Shown here: one piece after another, positions 1-10,453 of the stretch
Layout of the letters: each line of letters starts with the position of its first letter
How positions within the stretch are numbered: position 1 is the stretch's first letter
Origin: Anthoceros angustus
Lineage: Eukaryota > Streptophyta > Anthocerotopsida > Anthocerotales > Anthocerotaceae
Assembly (NCBI GenBank): GCA_010909165.1
Contig: MU008157.1
Location: 682,001 to 746,000 of the forward strand
Direction: 5' to 3'
DNA length: 64,000 nt
The notes under the pieces: generated by a model
The model's database searches: none
What the model was told of the DNA's origin: nothing
Seen by the model: only the letters and a program-made list of their open reading frames with translations
Program-made: the position numbers and the translations under genes

Positions 1-2041
1 GAAGCCGCTTCCCCATCTCTAGAGCTGGGGTGCCGACACTTGCGCACGCCTGCAGGAGGGATGCAAAAGTCACAGCATCGGGTACAGCAATGCCTTCTTT
101 TTGCATGTCACTGTACAGTAGAAGAGCTTCCTGCCCCATGCCCTGCTGGGAATACCGCGCTATCATGGCATTCCATGTTGCCACATCTTTTTGACCAAGT
201 CTGTCAAATACACTGTAAGCATCCTCTAGACGTCCACACTTCGCATACATGTTCACCAAACTGCTCGCTACAAACACATCAGCTTCAAGTCCGCGTTCTC
301 TTATTAGCGCATGAAGCTGCTTGCCCTCCTCCAAAGCTGGGGTGCCCACACTAGCACATGCCTGCAGGAGGCATACAAATGTGACAGAATTGGGTATGGC
401 AATGCCTTCCTCTTGCATCAAACTGTAGTGTTGCAGGGCTTCCTGCCCCATGCCCTGCTGGGAATATCCTGCAATCAAAGCAGTCCAAGTCACTACATTT
501 TTTTGACTGAGTCCATCAAACACCCTTTGAGCATCTTCCAAGTTGCCACACTTTGCATACATGTTTACCAAACTGCTGGCAACAACCACATCAGCCTGGT
601 GACCTTCTTCTCTTATTTGAGTATGAAGCTGCTTCCCCTTCTCCAATGCAGGGGTCCCCACACTTGCACACGCCTGCAGAAGGCACACAAATGTCACAGA
701 ATCAGGCACAGCTGTCTTATCTTCTAGCATTGCAGTGTAGAGAAGAAGGGCTTCCTGCCCCATGCCCTGCTGTGAATACCCTGTTATCATGGCATTCCAC
801 GTGACCACAGTTTTTTGAACAAGTCCCTCAAACACTCTCTGAGCGTCTTCCAAACTACCGCACTTTGCATACATGTTTACCAAACTGTTGGATACGGACA
901 CATCAGTGTCATGTCTTCGTTCCTTAATTTTGATATGAAGCTCCTTACCCATCCCCAGAGCCGGGGCGCCCACACTTGCACATGCTTGCAGGAGGCAAAC
1001 AAACGTTACAGAATTAGGTACAGCAATGCCTTCCTCTTGCATAGCCCTGTAGAGAGAAAGAGCTTCCTGGCCCATGCCCTGCTGGGAATATCCTGCGATC
1101 AAAGCAGTCCACGTCACAACATTCTTGGAACCAAGTCCGTCAAACACAGTCTGAGCGTCCTCTAGGCTGCCACACTTTGCATACATGTCCACTAAGCAGC
1201 AACAAACGAACGAATCAGGCTCCACACCAGTAGCCAACACATCAGCATGCACCTGCTGCCCAGTTTTCAAGTCCGATCCCCTTGCACAAGCCTGAAGGGC
1301 TGCCACAAAAACATGGCCATCTGGCTTCACACTTGACCTGCGCATCCAATGATACAGCTCTACGGCCTGCTTGTCTTGTCCGTGTTTAACATGCGCAGAA
1401 ATTATGGAAGACCACATGTAGGCGTCTGGTCTGGCAACCGAGGTGAACACATCCATCGCATCTTGCAACCTGCCATGAGACGCATACATTCGAAGGAGGT
1501 GGTTGCACAGGAACGTGTCCGACTGGTACCCCTTTTTCACCGTGAAAGCATGGACGCGGCTACCCAGAACTATGTCCTTCTGGGCTACACACTCCTTCAG
1601 CACAACATACAACAGGGATTCGGAGACACGAGAGTCCGTCTGCACCAGAGTTCCCACGGCCTCCACAGCCTCAGCGAGACGGCCCTGACAACATAGCGTG
1701 CACACCATTTCCGCCGTTACGCCTATTCTGCGAGAGTGAGGATCATCCGGCAAGCTCCAATTGGATTTGAACGCGGCACGACCCATTTCCTTCTCCATCT
1801 CCTTGTCCGAAGCAGCGAGCTGCGCATGCACCCAATTTGGCTTGTGGAAGACTAGCGATCGCTTCCTGTCCATACTTGGTCTGTTATCCCACCGGAGAAA
1901 TGGTCGCCGCAGGAGCTCCTGGCGACCACCCTTGGTGGCGGATCTGCCTCCAGCCAGACATCCTCTTGGACGGGCTGTCTTTGGTGCAAAGGTGTTGCAT
2001 CTCGTGGGTTCACTGCTTGCACACGGTTGCTTGCAGGCCAT
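1..2041 (-). CDS. PLS-class PPR protein, copy A (5' part; 3' end off window)
   Basis: Organelle RNA-binding protein of the PLS pentatricopeptide-repeat family, whose usual role is site recognition for RNA editing in plastids or mitochondria. The frame is open from an ATG at 2041 to the left edge (680 codons), with an upstream in-frame stop at 2216-2218. The N-terminal ~150 residues match copy B (shared words such as GVTAE, TFLCNH, MYAS, DAMDVF). Five P motifs follow in ~103-residue P-L-S triplets, each with MYAKCG, VTW and YSQQGMGQEAL blocks. Reading positions 5 and 35 of the P motifs gives S/D, T/N, N/D, T/N, N/D, an order different from copy B. Copy B lies 216 bp upstream in the same orientation, so this is a tandem duplicate. 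The E/DYW end cannot be seen. No introns are evident in the visible part. Confidence 0.9.
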   Translation of the reverse strand, partial: MACKQPCASSEPTRCNTFAPKTARPRGCLAGGRSATKGGRQELLRRPFLRWDNRPSMDRKRSLVFHKPNWVHAQLAASDKEMEKEMGRAAFKSNWSLPDDPHSRRIGVTAEMVCTLCCQGRLAEAVEAVGTLVQTDSRVSESLLYVVLKECVAQKDIVLGSRVHAFTVKKGYQSDTFLCNHLLRMYASHGRLQDAMDVFTSVARPDAYMWSSIISAHVKHGQDKQAVELYHWMRRSSVKPDGHVFVAALQACARGSDLKTGQQVHADVLATGVEPDSFVCCCLVDMYAKCGSLEDAQTVFDGLGSKNVVTWTALIAGYSQQGMGQEALSLYRAMQEEGIAVPNSVTFVCLLQACASVGAPALGMGKELHIKIKERRHDTDVSVSNSLVNMYAKCGSLEDAQRVFEGLVQKTVVTWNAMITGYSQQGMGQEALLLYTAMLEDKTAVPDSVTFVCLLQACASVGTPALEKGKQLHTQIREEGHQADVVVASSLVNMYAKCGNLEDAQRVFDGLSQKNVVTWTALIAGYSQQGMGQEALQHYSLMQEEGIAIPNSVTFVCLLQACASVGTPALEEGKQLHALIRERGLEADVFVASSLVNMYAKCGRLEDAYSVFDRLGQKDVATWNAMIARYSQQGMGQEALLLYSDMQKEGIAVPDAVTFASLLQACASVGTPALEMGKRL

Positions 2042-2257
2042 CAACGACACATGAGGCTTGGGAGATTCACAGACGGACGTCACCGAGGCAGTATTGACGA
2101 TCCCTGCCACACCACCAACCGATTCCTGCCCTGATCCTCGACTTTGACTGGCATAGCAGAGAAATAGACCTGCAAACAATCTTTGCAATGTGCCAGCATT
2201 CGTCTGAACGACATATCACCTTGAACTCGCCGGGTACCGTCTCAGGCGAGCTCATCC

Positions 2258-5200
2258 TCAAGGAACCTCACCTGGAATGCGATGTGACGGGTTACGCATT
2301 CTGTTATATCTTTCACACAATCTACATCCCGCAGACTTCGCAATAGAGTGCTTTGGGTGCGCTTCGACTTGTTGTGGATAGCCAGCCTGGACAAATGCTG
2401 TTCGTGTCACCGAGATGTCTGCTGGCCATTGGACCTGATCTGGCATATATCCTTCTTTTGTCATACTGGAAATCTTGGTACCACCAACCAGAAAACTATG
2501 CACCAGTCCGTCCATATCTGTCCAACAGCTCTGTCCCGGCTGCTTGAATGCCCTGGTTCTCACTCTCCTTTCCTGCATCTCCTCTGCCTCCTCCCACATC
2601 TGTGTACTGGTGTATATGTTCCACATCAATACATATGCTGCGGCATCTTTCTTGTCTAGCTTCACTGCTTCATCGAAAGCATAGCGGCCCACCTCCACGT
2701 TGCTCCATTCTCGACAAGCACCTAGCAGAGTGTGCCAGATTGCTGCAGTAGGCAATACAGGCATAGTCCTTACAAAAGCTAGTGCTTCTTTGAGTCGGCC
2801 TGCGCGGCCCAGGAGATCCACCATGCAGGTGTAGTGCTCCACCATGGGAGTAATGCCGTACTGTCTGCTCATAGCCTTGAAGTACTCTTTCCCTTTGTCC
2901 ACCAGACCTGAATGACTGCACACTGCTAGCACACTAAGGAATGTGATGCCGACTGGCTGTAATTTATCCTCTGTCATCCTCTGGACCAAGTTGAAGACCA
3001 CTTCACTGTCTCCTTGCGAAGCGTACCCTGCAATTAGTGCACTCCAGGAAACAACGTCTTTTTCAGTCAACACATCAAATACCTGCTGAGAATCAACCAT
3101 GCTTCCAGACTTTCCATACATGTTTATCAAACTGCCAGCTATAAACACATCAGTTTGAAGCCCTTGTTCTACAATCTGCGCATGTAGCTGCCTCCCCAGC
3201 TGCAAAGCTGCCACATTGGCACATGCCTGCAGGAGGCACACAAATGTCACGGAATTGGGTTTAGCCATGTCTTGGTCCTGCATAGTAGCGTAGAGACGAA
3301 GGGCTTCCTGGCCCATGCCCTGCTGAGAGTACCCTGCTATCATTGCATTCCAGATTTCCACATCCTTTTGCCCAAGTCCGTTGAACACAGTGTGAGCATC
3401 TTGTAAGCTGCCACACTTTGCATACATGCTTACCAAACTGTTGGCTACAAAGGGATCAGCTTGAAGTCCTTGTTCTCTAATTTCTGCATGAAGCTGCTTC
3501 CCCTTCGCAAGACCTGGGGTGCCAAGGGATGCACATGCCTGCAAGAGGCATGCAAATGTGACGGAGTCTGGGACAGAGATGCCTTCTTCTTGCATGGCAT
3601 CATGAAGACGAAGCGCTTCCTGGCCCATGCCCTGCTCAGAATATCCTGCTATCATGGCATTCCATGCAGCCACATCTTTGGGATGAAGTCCCTCAAACAC
3701 TCTCTTTGCATCTGTCAAACTGCCACACTTTGCATACATGCTGAGCAAACAGCTGGCTAGAAACATGTCCGTTTCATGTCCTTGTTCTCTAATTTGTGCA
3801 TGCAGCTGCTTCCCCATCTCCAAGGCTGGGGTGCCAACGTTTGCACATGCCTGCAGGAGGCATAAGAATGTCACGGAATCTGGTATAGCCAGGCCTCCAT
3901 CTTGCATTGTTTTGTAGATGCGAAGGGCTTCCTCCCCCCGGTTCTGCTGGGAATACCCTGCTATCATGGCATTCCACGTTATGACATCCTTTTGCTCAAG
4001 TCTGTAAAACACCCTTTCAGCGTCTTCCAAACTACCACACTTTGCGTACATGCTCACAATACTGTTGGCTATAAAAAGATCAGCGTGATGCCCTTTGTCT
4101 CTAATTTGAGCATGAAGCTGCTTCCCCGTCTCCAACGCTGGGTTACCAACACTGGCACATGCCTGCAAGAGGCAAACAAAAGTTACAGAATCAGGTACAA
4201 CCATGCCCTCTGCTATCATCTCTCTGTAGACATGAAGCGCTTCCTGGCCCATGCCCTCCTGGGAATATCCAGCAATTAGGGTAGTCCAGGTCACTACATT
4301 TTTTTCCATAAGTCCGTCAAACACTCTCTGAGCGTCCTCCAGTGAGCCACACTTGGCATACATGTTGACCAGATTGTTGGCTACAAACAGATCAGCTTGG
4401 TGTCCTCGTTCTCTAATTTGTGCATGAAGCTGCTTCCCCACCTCCAAAGCTCGGGTGCCAACGTTTGAAAAAGCCTGCAGTAGGCTAACAAATGTAATTG
4501 AATTGGGTACGGCCAAGCCTTCTTCTTGCATAATGCTATAGAGATCAAGGGCTTCCTGCAACATACCCTGCTGGGAATATCCTGCAATCAGCGCATTCCA
4601 TGTCACAACATCCTTTTGATTGAGTCCATCGAACACCCTCTGGGCGTCCACCACAGAGCCACACTTTGCATACATGTTCACCAAACTGCTAGCTACAAAC
4701 AAATGAGCTTCATGTCCTCGTTCTCTAATCTGTGCATGGAGCTTCTTTCCTATCTCGAAAGCTGGGACGCCTACATTTCCACATGCCTGCAGGAGGCAGA
4801 CAAATGTCACAGAATCAGGTACAGCGATGTTTTCTTCTTGCATTGCACCGTAAAGGCGAAGAGTTTGCTGCCACATGCCCTCCTGGGAATACCCTGCTAT
4901 CAGAGCATTCCACGTTACCACATCTTTCTGACCAAGTCCGTCAAAAACTCTTTGTGCGTCCTCCAAGCTGCCACACTTTGCATACATGTTCACCAAGCTG
5001 TTGGCTACAGATACATCAACTTGATGTCCTTGTTCTCTTATTTGTTTATGAAGCCCCTTGCCCTTCTCCAATGCCGGGGTGCCGACACTTGCACATGCCC
5101 GCAGGAGGCACACAAATGTCACAGAATTAGGTACAGCTATGCCTTGTTCTTGCATGGAACTGTATACACGAAGGGCTTTCTGGCCCATGCCCTGCTGAGC

Positions 5201-6382
5201 GTATCCTGCAATTAGAGCAGTCCATGTTACCACATTCTTTTCACCAAGCCCGTCAAACACTCTGTGGGCATCCTCTAAGCTGCCACACTTTGCATACATA
5301 TTCACCAAACTGCTGGCCACAAACACATCATCTTGATGGCCTTGTTCTTCTATCATCGTATGAAGCTGCTTCCCCTTCTGCAACCCGGTGGGGCCCACAC
5401 TTGCACATGCCTGTAGGAGGCACACAAATGTTGTGGAATTGTGTACAACCATGGCTTCTTCTTGCATAATACTGTACAGACCAAGGGCTTCCTGCCCCAT
5501 GCCCTTCTGGGTATACCCTGCAATGAGGGCAGTCCAAGTCACCACATCTTTCTTACCAAGTCCATCAAACAATTTCTGAGCATGTTCCAAGCTGCCACAC
5601 TTTACGTACATGTCCATCAAACCATTATAGACAAACAGATGGGGCTCAAGACCATTGGCCAACACGTCAGCATGCACCTCCTGCCCAGTTTTCAGGTCCG
5701 ATGCTTTTCCACAAGCCTGAAGGGCTGCAGCAAATACATGGCCATCTGGCTTCACACTTGACCTGCGCATCTGATGATACAGTTGTATGGCCTGCTTGCT
5801 TTGACCATGGTTAACGTGTGCTGAGATTATAGCAGACCACGTGAAGACATCTGGTTTGGCAACCGAGGTGAACACATCCATGGCGTCTGCTAACCTGCCA
5901 AGAGAAGCATACATTCGCAGGATGTGGTTGCACAGGAATGTGTCCGACTGATACCCCGTTTTCACCATGAAAGCATGGACGCGGCCACCCATAACAAGAT
6001 CCTTCTGGACTATACATTTCTTCAGCACAGTGTAAATGAGAGTTTTAGAAATACAACGGTCTGTCTGCACCAAAATTCCCAAAGCCTCGACAGCCTTACT
6101 GAGATGTCCCTGCTGACATAGCTCGATCACAATTTCAGCCGTTACACCCCCTTTGTACCCTTGGTCCTTGTTACGTTGCCTGTCATCCCGCCGCAAGAGC
6201 TCCTGGTGACGACCCAGGGTTGGGGTTGTGGCAAAGGTGATGCACCTAGCAGTTTGACTACTTGCCAAGGGCTGGTTCACTGGAGTAAGGCGAACGGGAT
6301 CTAGTCCTGGAATCCCAGCTCTTAACCCACCACCTTGTCGGGTGTAGGAAAGGTGTCCCCTCGACGGGTCCCAGACAGCCAT
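2258..6382 (-). CDS. PLS-class PPR protein, copy B, E-type without DYW
   Basis: Single-exon gene of 1374 codons from the first ATG of the frame at 6382 (the frame opens further upstream at a GTG but has no earlier ATG before a stop near 6455). The N-terminal ~80 residues are a possible organelle transit region. Ten P-L-S triplets of ~103 residues follow, marked by ten MYxKxG blocks (MYAKCGSLEDAQRVFDGL type) and by LLQACASVG and GKQLHAQIREQG in the L/S units. The last triplet is diverged. An E-type tail follows (IWHTLLGACREW, then AAAYVLMWNIY). The stretch after it keeps a GYMPD word but lacks the HxE and CxxC signatures of a DYW deaminase, so this protein would have to recruit a deaminase in trans. 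P-motif 5/35 pairs run S/D, T/N, T/N, N/D, N/N, T/D, N/D, N/D, N/N. The extreme similarity between repeats indicates recent internal expansion. Confidence 0.92.
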   Translation of the reverse strand: MAVWDPSRGHLSYTRQGGGLRAGIPGLDPVRLTPVNQPLASSQTARCITFATTPTLGRHQELLRRDDRQRNKDQGYKGGVTAEIVIELCQQGHLSKAVEALGILVQTDRCISKTLIYTVLKKCIVQKDLVMGGRVHAFMVKTGYQSDTFLCNHILRMYASLGRLADAMDVFTSVAKPDVFTWSAIISAHVNHGQSKQAIQLYHQMRRSSVKPDGHVFAAALQACGKASDLKTGQEVHADVLANGLEPHLFVYNGLMDMYVKCGSLEHAQKLFDGLGKKDVVTWTALIAGYTQKGMGQEALGLYSIMQEEAMVVHNSTTFVCLLQACASVGPTGLQKGKQLHTMIEEQGHQDDVFVASSLVNMYAKCGSLEDAHRVFDGLGEKNVVTWTALIAGYAQQGMGQKALRVYSSMQEQGIAVPNSVTFVCLLRACASVGTPALEKGKGLHKQIREQGHQVDVSVANSLVNMYAKCGSLEDAQRVFDGLGQKDVVTWNALIAGYSQEGMWQQTLRLYGAMQEENIAVPDSVTFVCLLQACGNVGVPAFEIGKKLHAQIRERGHEAHLFVASSLVNMYAKCGSVVDAQRVFDGLNQKDVVTWNALIAGYSQQGMLQEALDLYSIMQEEGLAVPNSITFVSLLQAFSNVGTRALEVGKQLHAQIRERGHQADLFVANNLVNMYAKCGSLEDAQRVFDGLMEKNVVTWTTLIAGYSQEGMGQEALHVYREMIAEGMVVPDSVTFVCLLQACASVGNPALETGKQLHAQIRDKGHHADLFIANSIVSMYAKCGSLEDAERVFYRLEQKDVITWNAMIAGYSQQNRGEEALRIYKTMQDGGLAIPDSVTFLCLLQACANVGTPALEMGKQLHAQIREQGHETDMFLASCLLSMYAKCGSLTDAKRVFEGLHPKDVAAWNAMIAGYSEQGMGQEALRLHDAMQEEGISVPDSVTFACLLQACASLGTPGLAKGKQLHAEIREQGLQADPFVANSLVSMYAKCGSLQDAHTVFNGLGQKDVEIWNAMIAGYSQQGMGQEALRLYATMQDQDMAKPNSVTFVCLLQACANVAALQLGRQLHAQIVEQGLQTDVFIAGSLINMYGKSGSMVDSQQVFDVLTEKDVVSWSALIAGYASQGDSEVVFNLVQRMTEDKLQPVGITFLSVLAVCSHSGLVDKGKEYFKAMSRQYGITPMVEHYTCMVDLLGRAGRLKEALAFVRTMPVLPTAAIWHTLLGACREWSNVEVGRYAFDEAVKLDKKDAAAYVLMWNIYTSTQMWEEAEEMQERRVRTRAFKQPGQSCWTDMDGLVHSFLVGGTKISSMTKEGYMPDQVQWPADISVTRTAFVQAGYPQQVEAHPKHSIAKSAGCRLCERYNRMRNPSHRIPGEVP

Positions 6383-6479
6383 AGACCAGCAGACAGGATT
6401 CACAGGGCATGCCACAGCAGGTGTGTTCCCCAGTGCCCACTCGGATTCGGCTTCCTACTCTTTTTCATGTTTTATACTA

Positions 6480-7180
6480 ATTTTTTTGGTGCGCGTCTGT
6501 GAATCAGCTCCCAACACTTACTTGCACATGCCTGCAGGTTGCAACTAGATGTCACAGACTCCGGTAGAGGCATCATCTCTCATTAGCACTGTAATGACAA
6601 GCTCCCTGGCCCATGCTCGCAATAGTTTGCAAACACGTTCACCAAACTGCCGGCTTGCTCTGCCGGAACACATGAGCCAGATGGGCACACCCATGCCCTT
6701 CTTCTTGTATGATAAGGTGCCACACTCTGCATACTTGTCCACTAAGCAATTCCCCTCACACAAGTGGTAATCAACATGTACCTGTCGCTCAGTGTTCAAA
6801 ATCTACCACACGTGATCTGCGCATCCCATGACACACTTGACATAAGGTCTTGCTTGGTGTGTTTACTTTCTATCTGTTTGGCAGCTACTGGAAACACATC
6901 CATTGCGTCATGAACTTGTCTGCCACGAGATGCTCCTCTGGGTAAGGAGATGGATTGTCCTGCCTCCAAATCCAACAGAAGGTTGCAACTTCCGAATGGC
7001 TGGGTTCGGCCCATAATGCCCCATTGTAGGTTGCACTGTCATAAGAGGCAATCAGGGATGCATACTCTCCCTTCCATAGGCTCTTCTGGACGCACCTCTG
7101 CCCGTCCCAGATGATTAAGCGTTTCCATGACTCCAGCATGGACAGAGTTCCATAAGGTCCTCTAGCTGCATAAACAGCTG
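6480..7180 (-). pseudogene. decayed third PPR copy
   Basis: Fragments in shifting minus-strand frames match copies A and B in the same order as their N-terminal halves. Near 6885-6930 there is a DAMDVF-like word (copy B: LADAMDVFTSVAK). Near 6720-6780 there is a VDKYAECG word, and at 6525-6545 an LQACA-like word. No frame stays open and there is no start. It lies just upstream of copy B, so the locus originally held at least three tandem copies. Confidence 0.7.
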
Positions 7181-7275
7181 ATACGAGCCAGCATGGTTGG
7201 CGTAGCTCGTTTTCTGTAGAGGCAAGTCCGTCAGTACAGATACGAATTTCCTAATTTCCTAATTTCCAGCCGACT

Positions 7276-10077
7276 ATGGCGACCAGGAGCAGCACCACGC
7301 AGCGACGCGTCACCAAACGAGCCGACCCGGACCCGGATCCGGATCCAGACGCTTCTTCATCCGAACACTCGGGTGCTAAGGAGCGGGCTAAACCTGATCA
7401 GCAAGCAAAGCATTTGGACTGGTCATCTGCCTTTCTCATACTCCTCGTGTCCCGTTACTTCAGCGCCAGGTCCAACTTGATTCACGACTGCGACGAAGTC
7501 TTCAACTACTGGGAGCCCCTTCATTTTTTACTGTTCAAATCTGGTTTCCAGACGTGGGAGTACAGGTTGGTACATGCATCTTTGCTGTGTGTTGCTGGGT
7601 TTGATTTGTGAATTTGAGGCTTGTTGGGTTGCTGAGGGAGTTGGCTGACTCTGGTGGTGCACAGCTCGGAGTTCGCTTTACGGTCACACCTCTATCTGCT
7701 GCTTCATGCTATCGTTGCAGGGCCAGCTTCCTGGTGGTATGGTGGCCATGCTGAAAAGGTGAAGCTCGCTTGGCGTGCTTTCATGTGTTACTGGTGCGAG
7801 AATGTTTGCTGAATGTGCTCCCGAGTCTGAACTTCATGTGCAGGTGCAGGTGTTCTTCGTGGTTCGGTTGGCACTGGGAGCAGTCTCAGCAGCTACAGAG
7901 GCTGCACTCTGTGCAGCTTTATCGAGACGTTATGGAAAAAGGCTGGCCATGTACACGCTTTTGCTCCTTTGTTTCACAACCGGCATGGTCACTGCCAGCA
8001 CTAGTACGTTGCACCTCCTTGCAGCCGTTTGTCCACGAGAGGGCATTTGAATTCTTGTGTACGACATGTAGATCAGACAGGCTTTGTTGTTTGCTTGCAG
8101 CTTTGAGACGTGTGAATCTCACCTTTTATTTCCTCAGGCTTTCTGCCGAGCACTTTCTCTATGTATGGCATCACTCTCGCAGCAGCAGCCGTAGTTGCAA
8201 ACAGACCCTGTGCAGCGGTGGCAATCGCGGCTTTCGGCGTGCTCGTGGGCTGGCCGTTTTCTGCCTTGGCTGCAGCCCCACTTGTTCTGCATTCACTGGC
8301 CACTGGAGATGTCATTAAAGTCTTCTTGGCAGGGCTGGCAACGTCGACCGCAACCCTGGTCAGAGCTGTGCTGATGCCTTGTCTGTTTTCCTCATTCATT
8401 GTCAGTCATAAGGAGCCTGATTTTCTTTTGCAATGGCAGGTTTCATCCCTGCTGGTGGATCGCTTATTTTATGAAAGGTGGACATCCTCGGTGCTGAATC
8501 TTGTGGCCTACAATGTGGTCGGAGGAGGTGGCAGTGCTCTCTATGGGGTGGAGGGGCCTCTGTTCTATCTTCGAAATCTTTTGAACAACTTCAACCTTGC
8601 TCTACTATGTGCACTACTCAGCCCATTTGCCCTCCGGATATCTACACAAGGTGGCCCTGATGTACCAAGATTGAAGTACGGTTGCCTGCACATGTTGCAG
8701 CTCTCAGCGTTTTTGTGGGTGGGATTTATGACACTGCAGGCGCACAAGGAGGAGAGGTATAAATTCAGTGTCCTATTCTGAGAATACTTAAGCATTACGT
8801 AAGATCTGCTTTCTTGGAGGAATCTCCGAGCATGGTCTTTGTCCCAAGAATTAATGCCAAGGCCTCTGACAACCTTACAGGTTTCTGTATCCAGTTTATG
8901 CTTTAATATGTGTAGGTGCGGCGGTGACCATAGAGAGGCTCCCAGATTTCATCCCACAAGCAATTCTAGACTTTGACGACCGCATGGAAATGGTTAGCTC
9001 TTTTGAAGCGTGATGTTGGTTGGAGGTGGGCTATGATAGGGCAGGGCATCAGAGTCTTTTTCCCATCCTTATTTGTATATTGACTTTTGGTTCTCTGATA
9101 CCACTCTTCTCCAGGTCTCAAAGATTTTGCGTCCATTGGCTCTGGCAGCGATAGTTGCACTCTCATATAGCCGAACTGCAGCTCTGCTGAATGGCTACTC
9201 TGCACCGATGGACATCTACCGCAATCTTCCTGCAGAGAAAATGATGTCATCTGTGGTTCCAGGCAATGGTAAGAAGGAAGCAGATGTCTCCCCCTAGCTG
9301 CATTGCCATCTGTAAGTCTTGGCTGTGCGTGGAACAAAGTGCAGGGGCATGCCATTTGGCTTGCCATCAGTCTGCACCTACTTAACAGAGCAGCGTTCTT
9401 GCAGGGACAAGTTTAGTCTGCGTTGGGAGTGAATGGCACAGGTTCCCATCGTCCTTCTTCCTACCGTCTCCGAACTACGAAGTCAGGTGGCTGGACGACG
9501 GCTTCACCGGGCTGCTCCCTCGTCCCTTCGACCCAGCCCAAGGAGGAACTGCTGCAGCACCAAGCTATTTCAACAACAAAAACCAAGCCTCAGCCGGGCA
9601 ATTTGTAAGCCTCCTTCATTCATGGATGAAGCGACGGTTGGAGCACTGTTGGGTCCTGGTCCCACGATTCACTTCTTTGTTCTTCACGATGACTAATGCC
9701 CTGTCCTGTCCTGTCCTGCCCTGCCCTGCCCTGCCCCTTGGCTTACCTTCACAGCTAATTGATGCGGACAAATGCATGTACTTGGTGGAACTTCAACTAG
9801 AGAGACCTGGGATATCATACCGGGGTCAGGATGAGGAGGAATGGCAGGTGGCAGGACGCTCCCCTCTTCATACTCTGCTGGACTACATGACACTGCATTT
9901 CTTGCCTAATTCACGTCCTCATTTTTGCCTTGTCAGGTGGTCGCTGAGAAGGCATTTCTGGACAACGAGCGTTCTGCTCCAACCAGTCGAGCTCTGTTTG
10001 TCCCTTGGTACTGGGAGAAGGTCAATGTTTTTGCCTGGTACAGACTGCTCAAGAAAAGAACCTTCCATGCACACTGA
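7276..10077 (+). CDS. ALG9: ALG9-type alpha-1,2-mannosyltransferase (GT22)
   Basis: ER membrane enzyme that adds alpha-1,2-mannose from dolichyl-phosphate mannose to the lipid-linked N-glycan precursor on the lumenal side. Exons by GT/AG sites: 7276-7565, 7665-7758, 7844-8003, 8138-8358, 8440-8756, 8881-8992, 9115-9268, 9405-9604, 9755-9847, 9937-10077. They sum to 1782 nt, exactly 594 codons (593 aa), close to the family length. The acidic N-terminus (DPDPDPDP) is cytosolic. HDCDEVFNYWEPLH (about residues 70-83) is the conserved first-loop GT22 motif. FQTWEY and EERFLYPVY are further ALG9 words, with many hydrophobic segments between. The C-terminal lumenal region ends FAWYRLLKKR. The intron at 8359-8439 is 81 nt and stop-free, so its retention would keep the frame. 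AATAAA lies 20 bp past the stop. Confidence 0.93.
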
Positions 10078-10097
10078 ACACAACAAGCAATATTTAA

Positions 10098-10103
10098 TAA
10101 AGC
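10098..10103 (+). terminator. poly(A) signal of ALG9
   Basis: Exact AATAAA 20 bp downstream of the ALG9 stop codon, on the coding strand and in the expected place for a near-upstream element. Confidence 0.5.
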
Positions 10104-10453
10104 AGGGTTTATCGGGAAACTGACCTGAATTCGCTGCCCGCCTGGTTAAGCCGAATGTTTGCCACAAAATGTTGAAACGAGCACCCCGTGAGGAAACTTA
10201 CTCTGGTGGGCGACGAGGAAAATTTAGAATCTCTGTGCCACGTCGAGATTCTCGTGAGCTGCGGTAGCTTTAGCGCTGGAAGTTGCTGGCTGGCGATACC
10301 CTTGGATTCAGCTTCGGCTTCGATTCTCCTCCCACCTAATCCGTGAATCTGTAGCGGATGTGTAAATGTTTCGACGAGTCGCACCTGCTGGACCTGGAGG
10401 TGTGAATGATCAGGACCTGGAGGTGTGAATGATCTGCCGGTCTGGAGGCTCCT

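Noticed and set aside
4526-5215. 229-codon plus-strand frame, and many similar ones across 1-6400
   Set aside because: They are mirror frames of the repeated PPR motifs on the minus strand; their sequence repeats with the PPR period and resembles no protein family.
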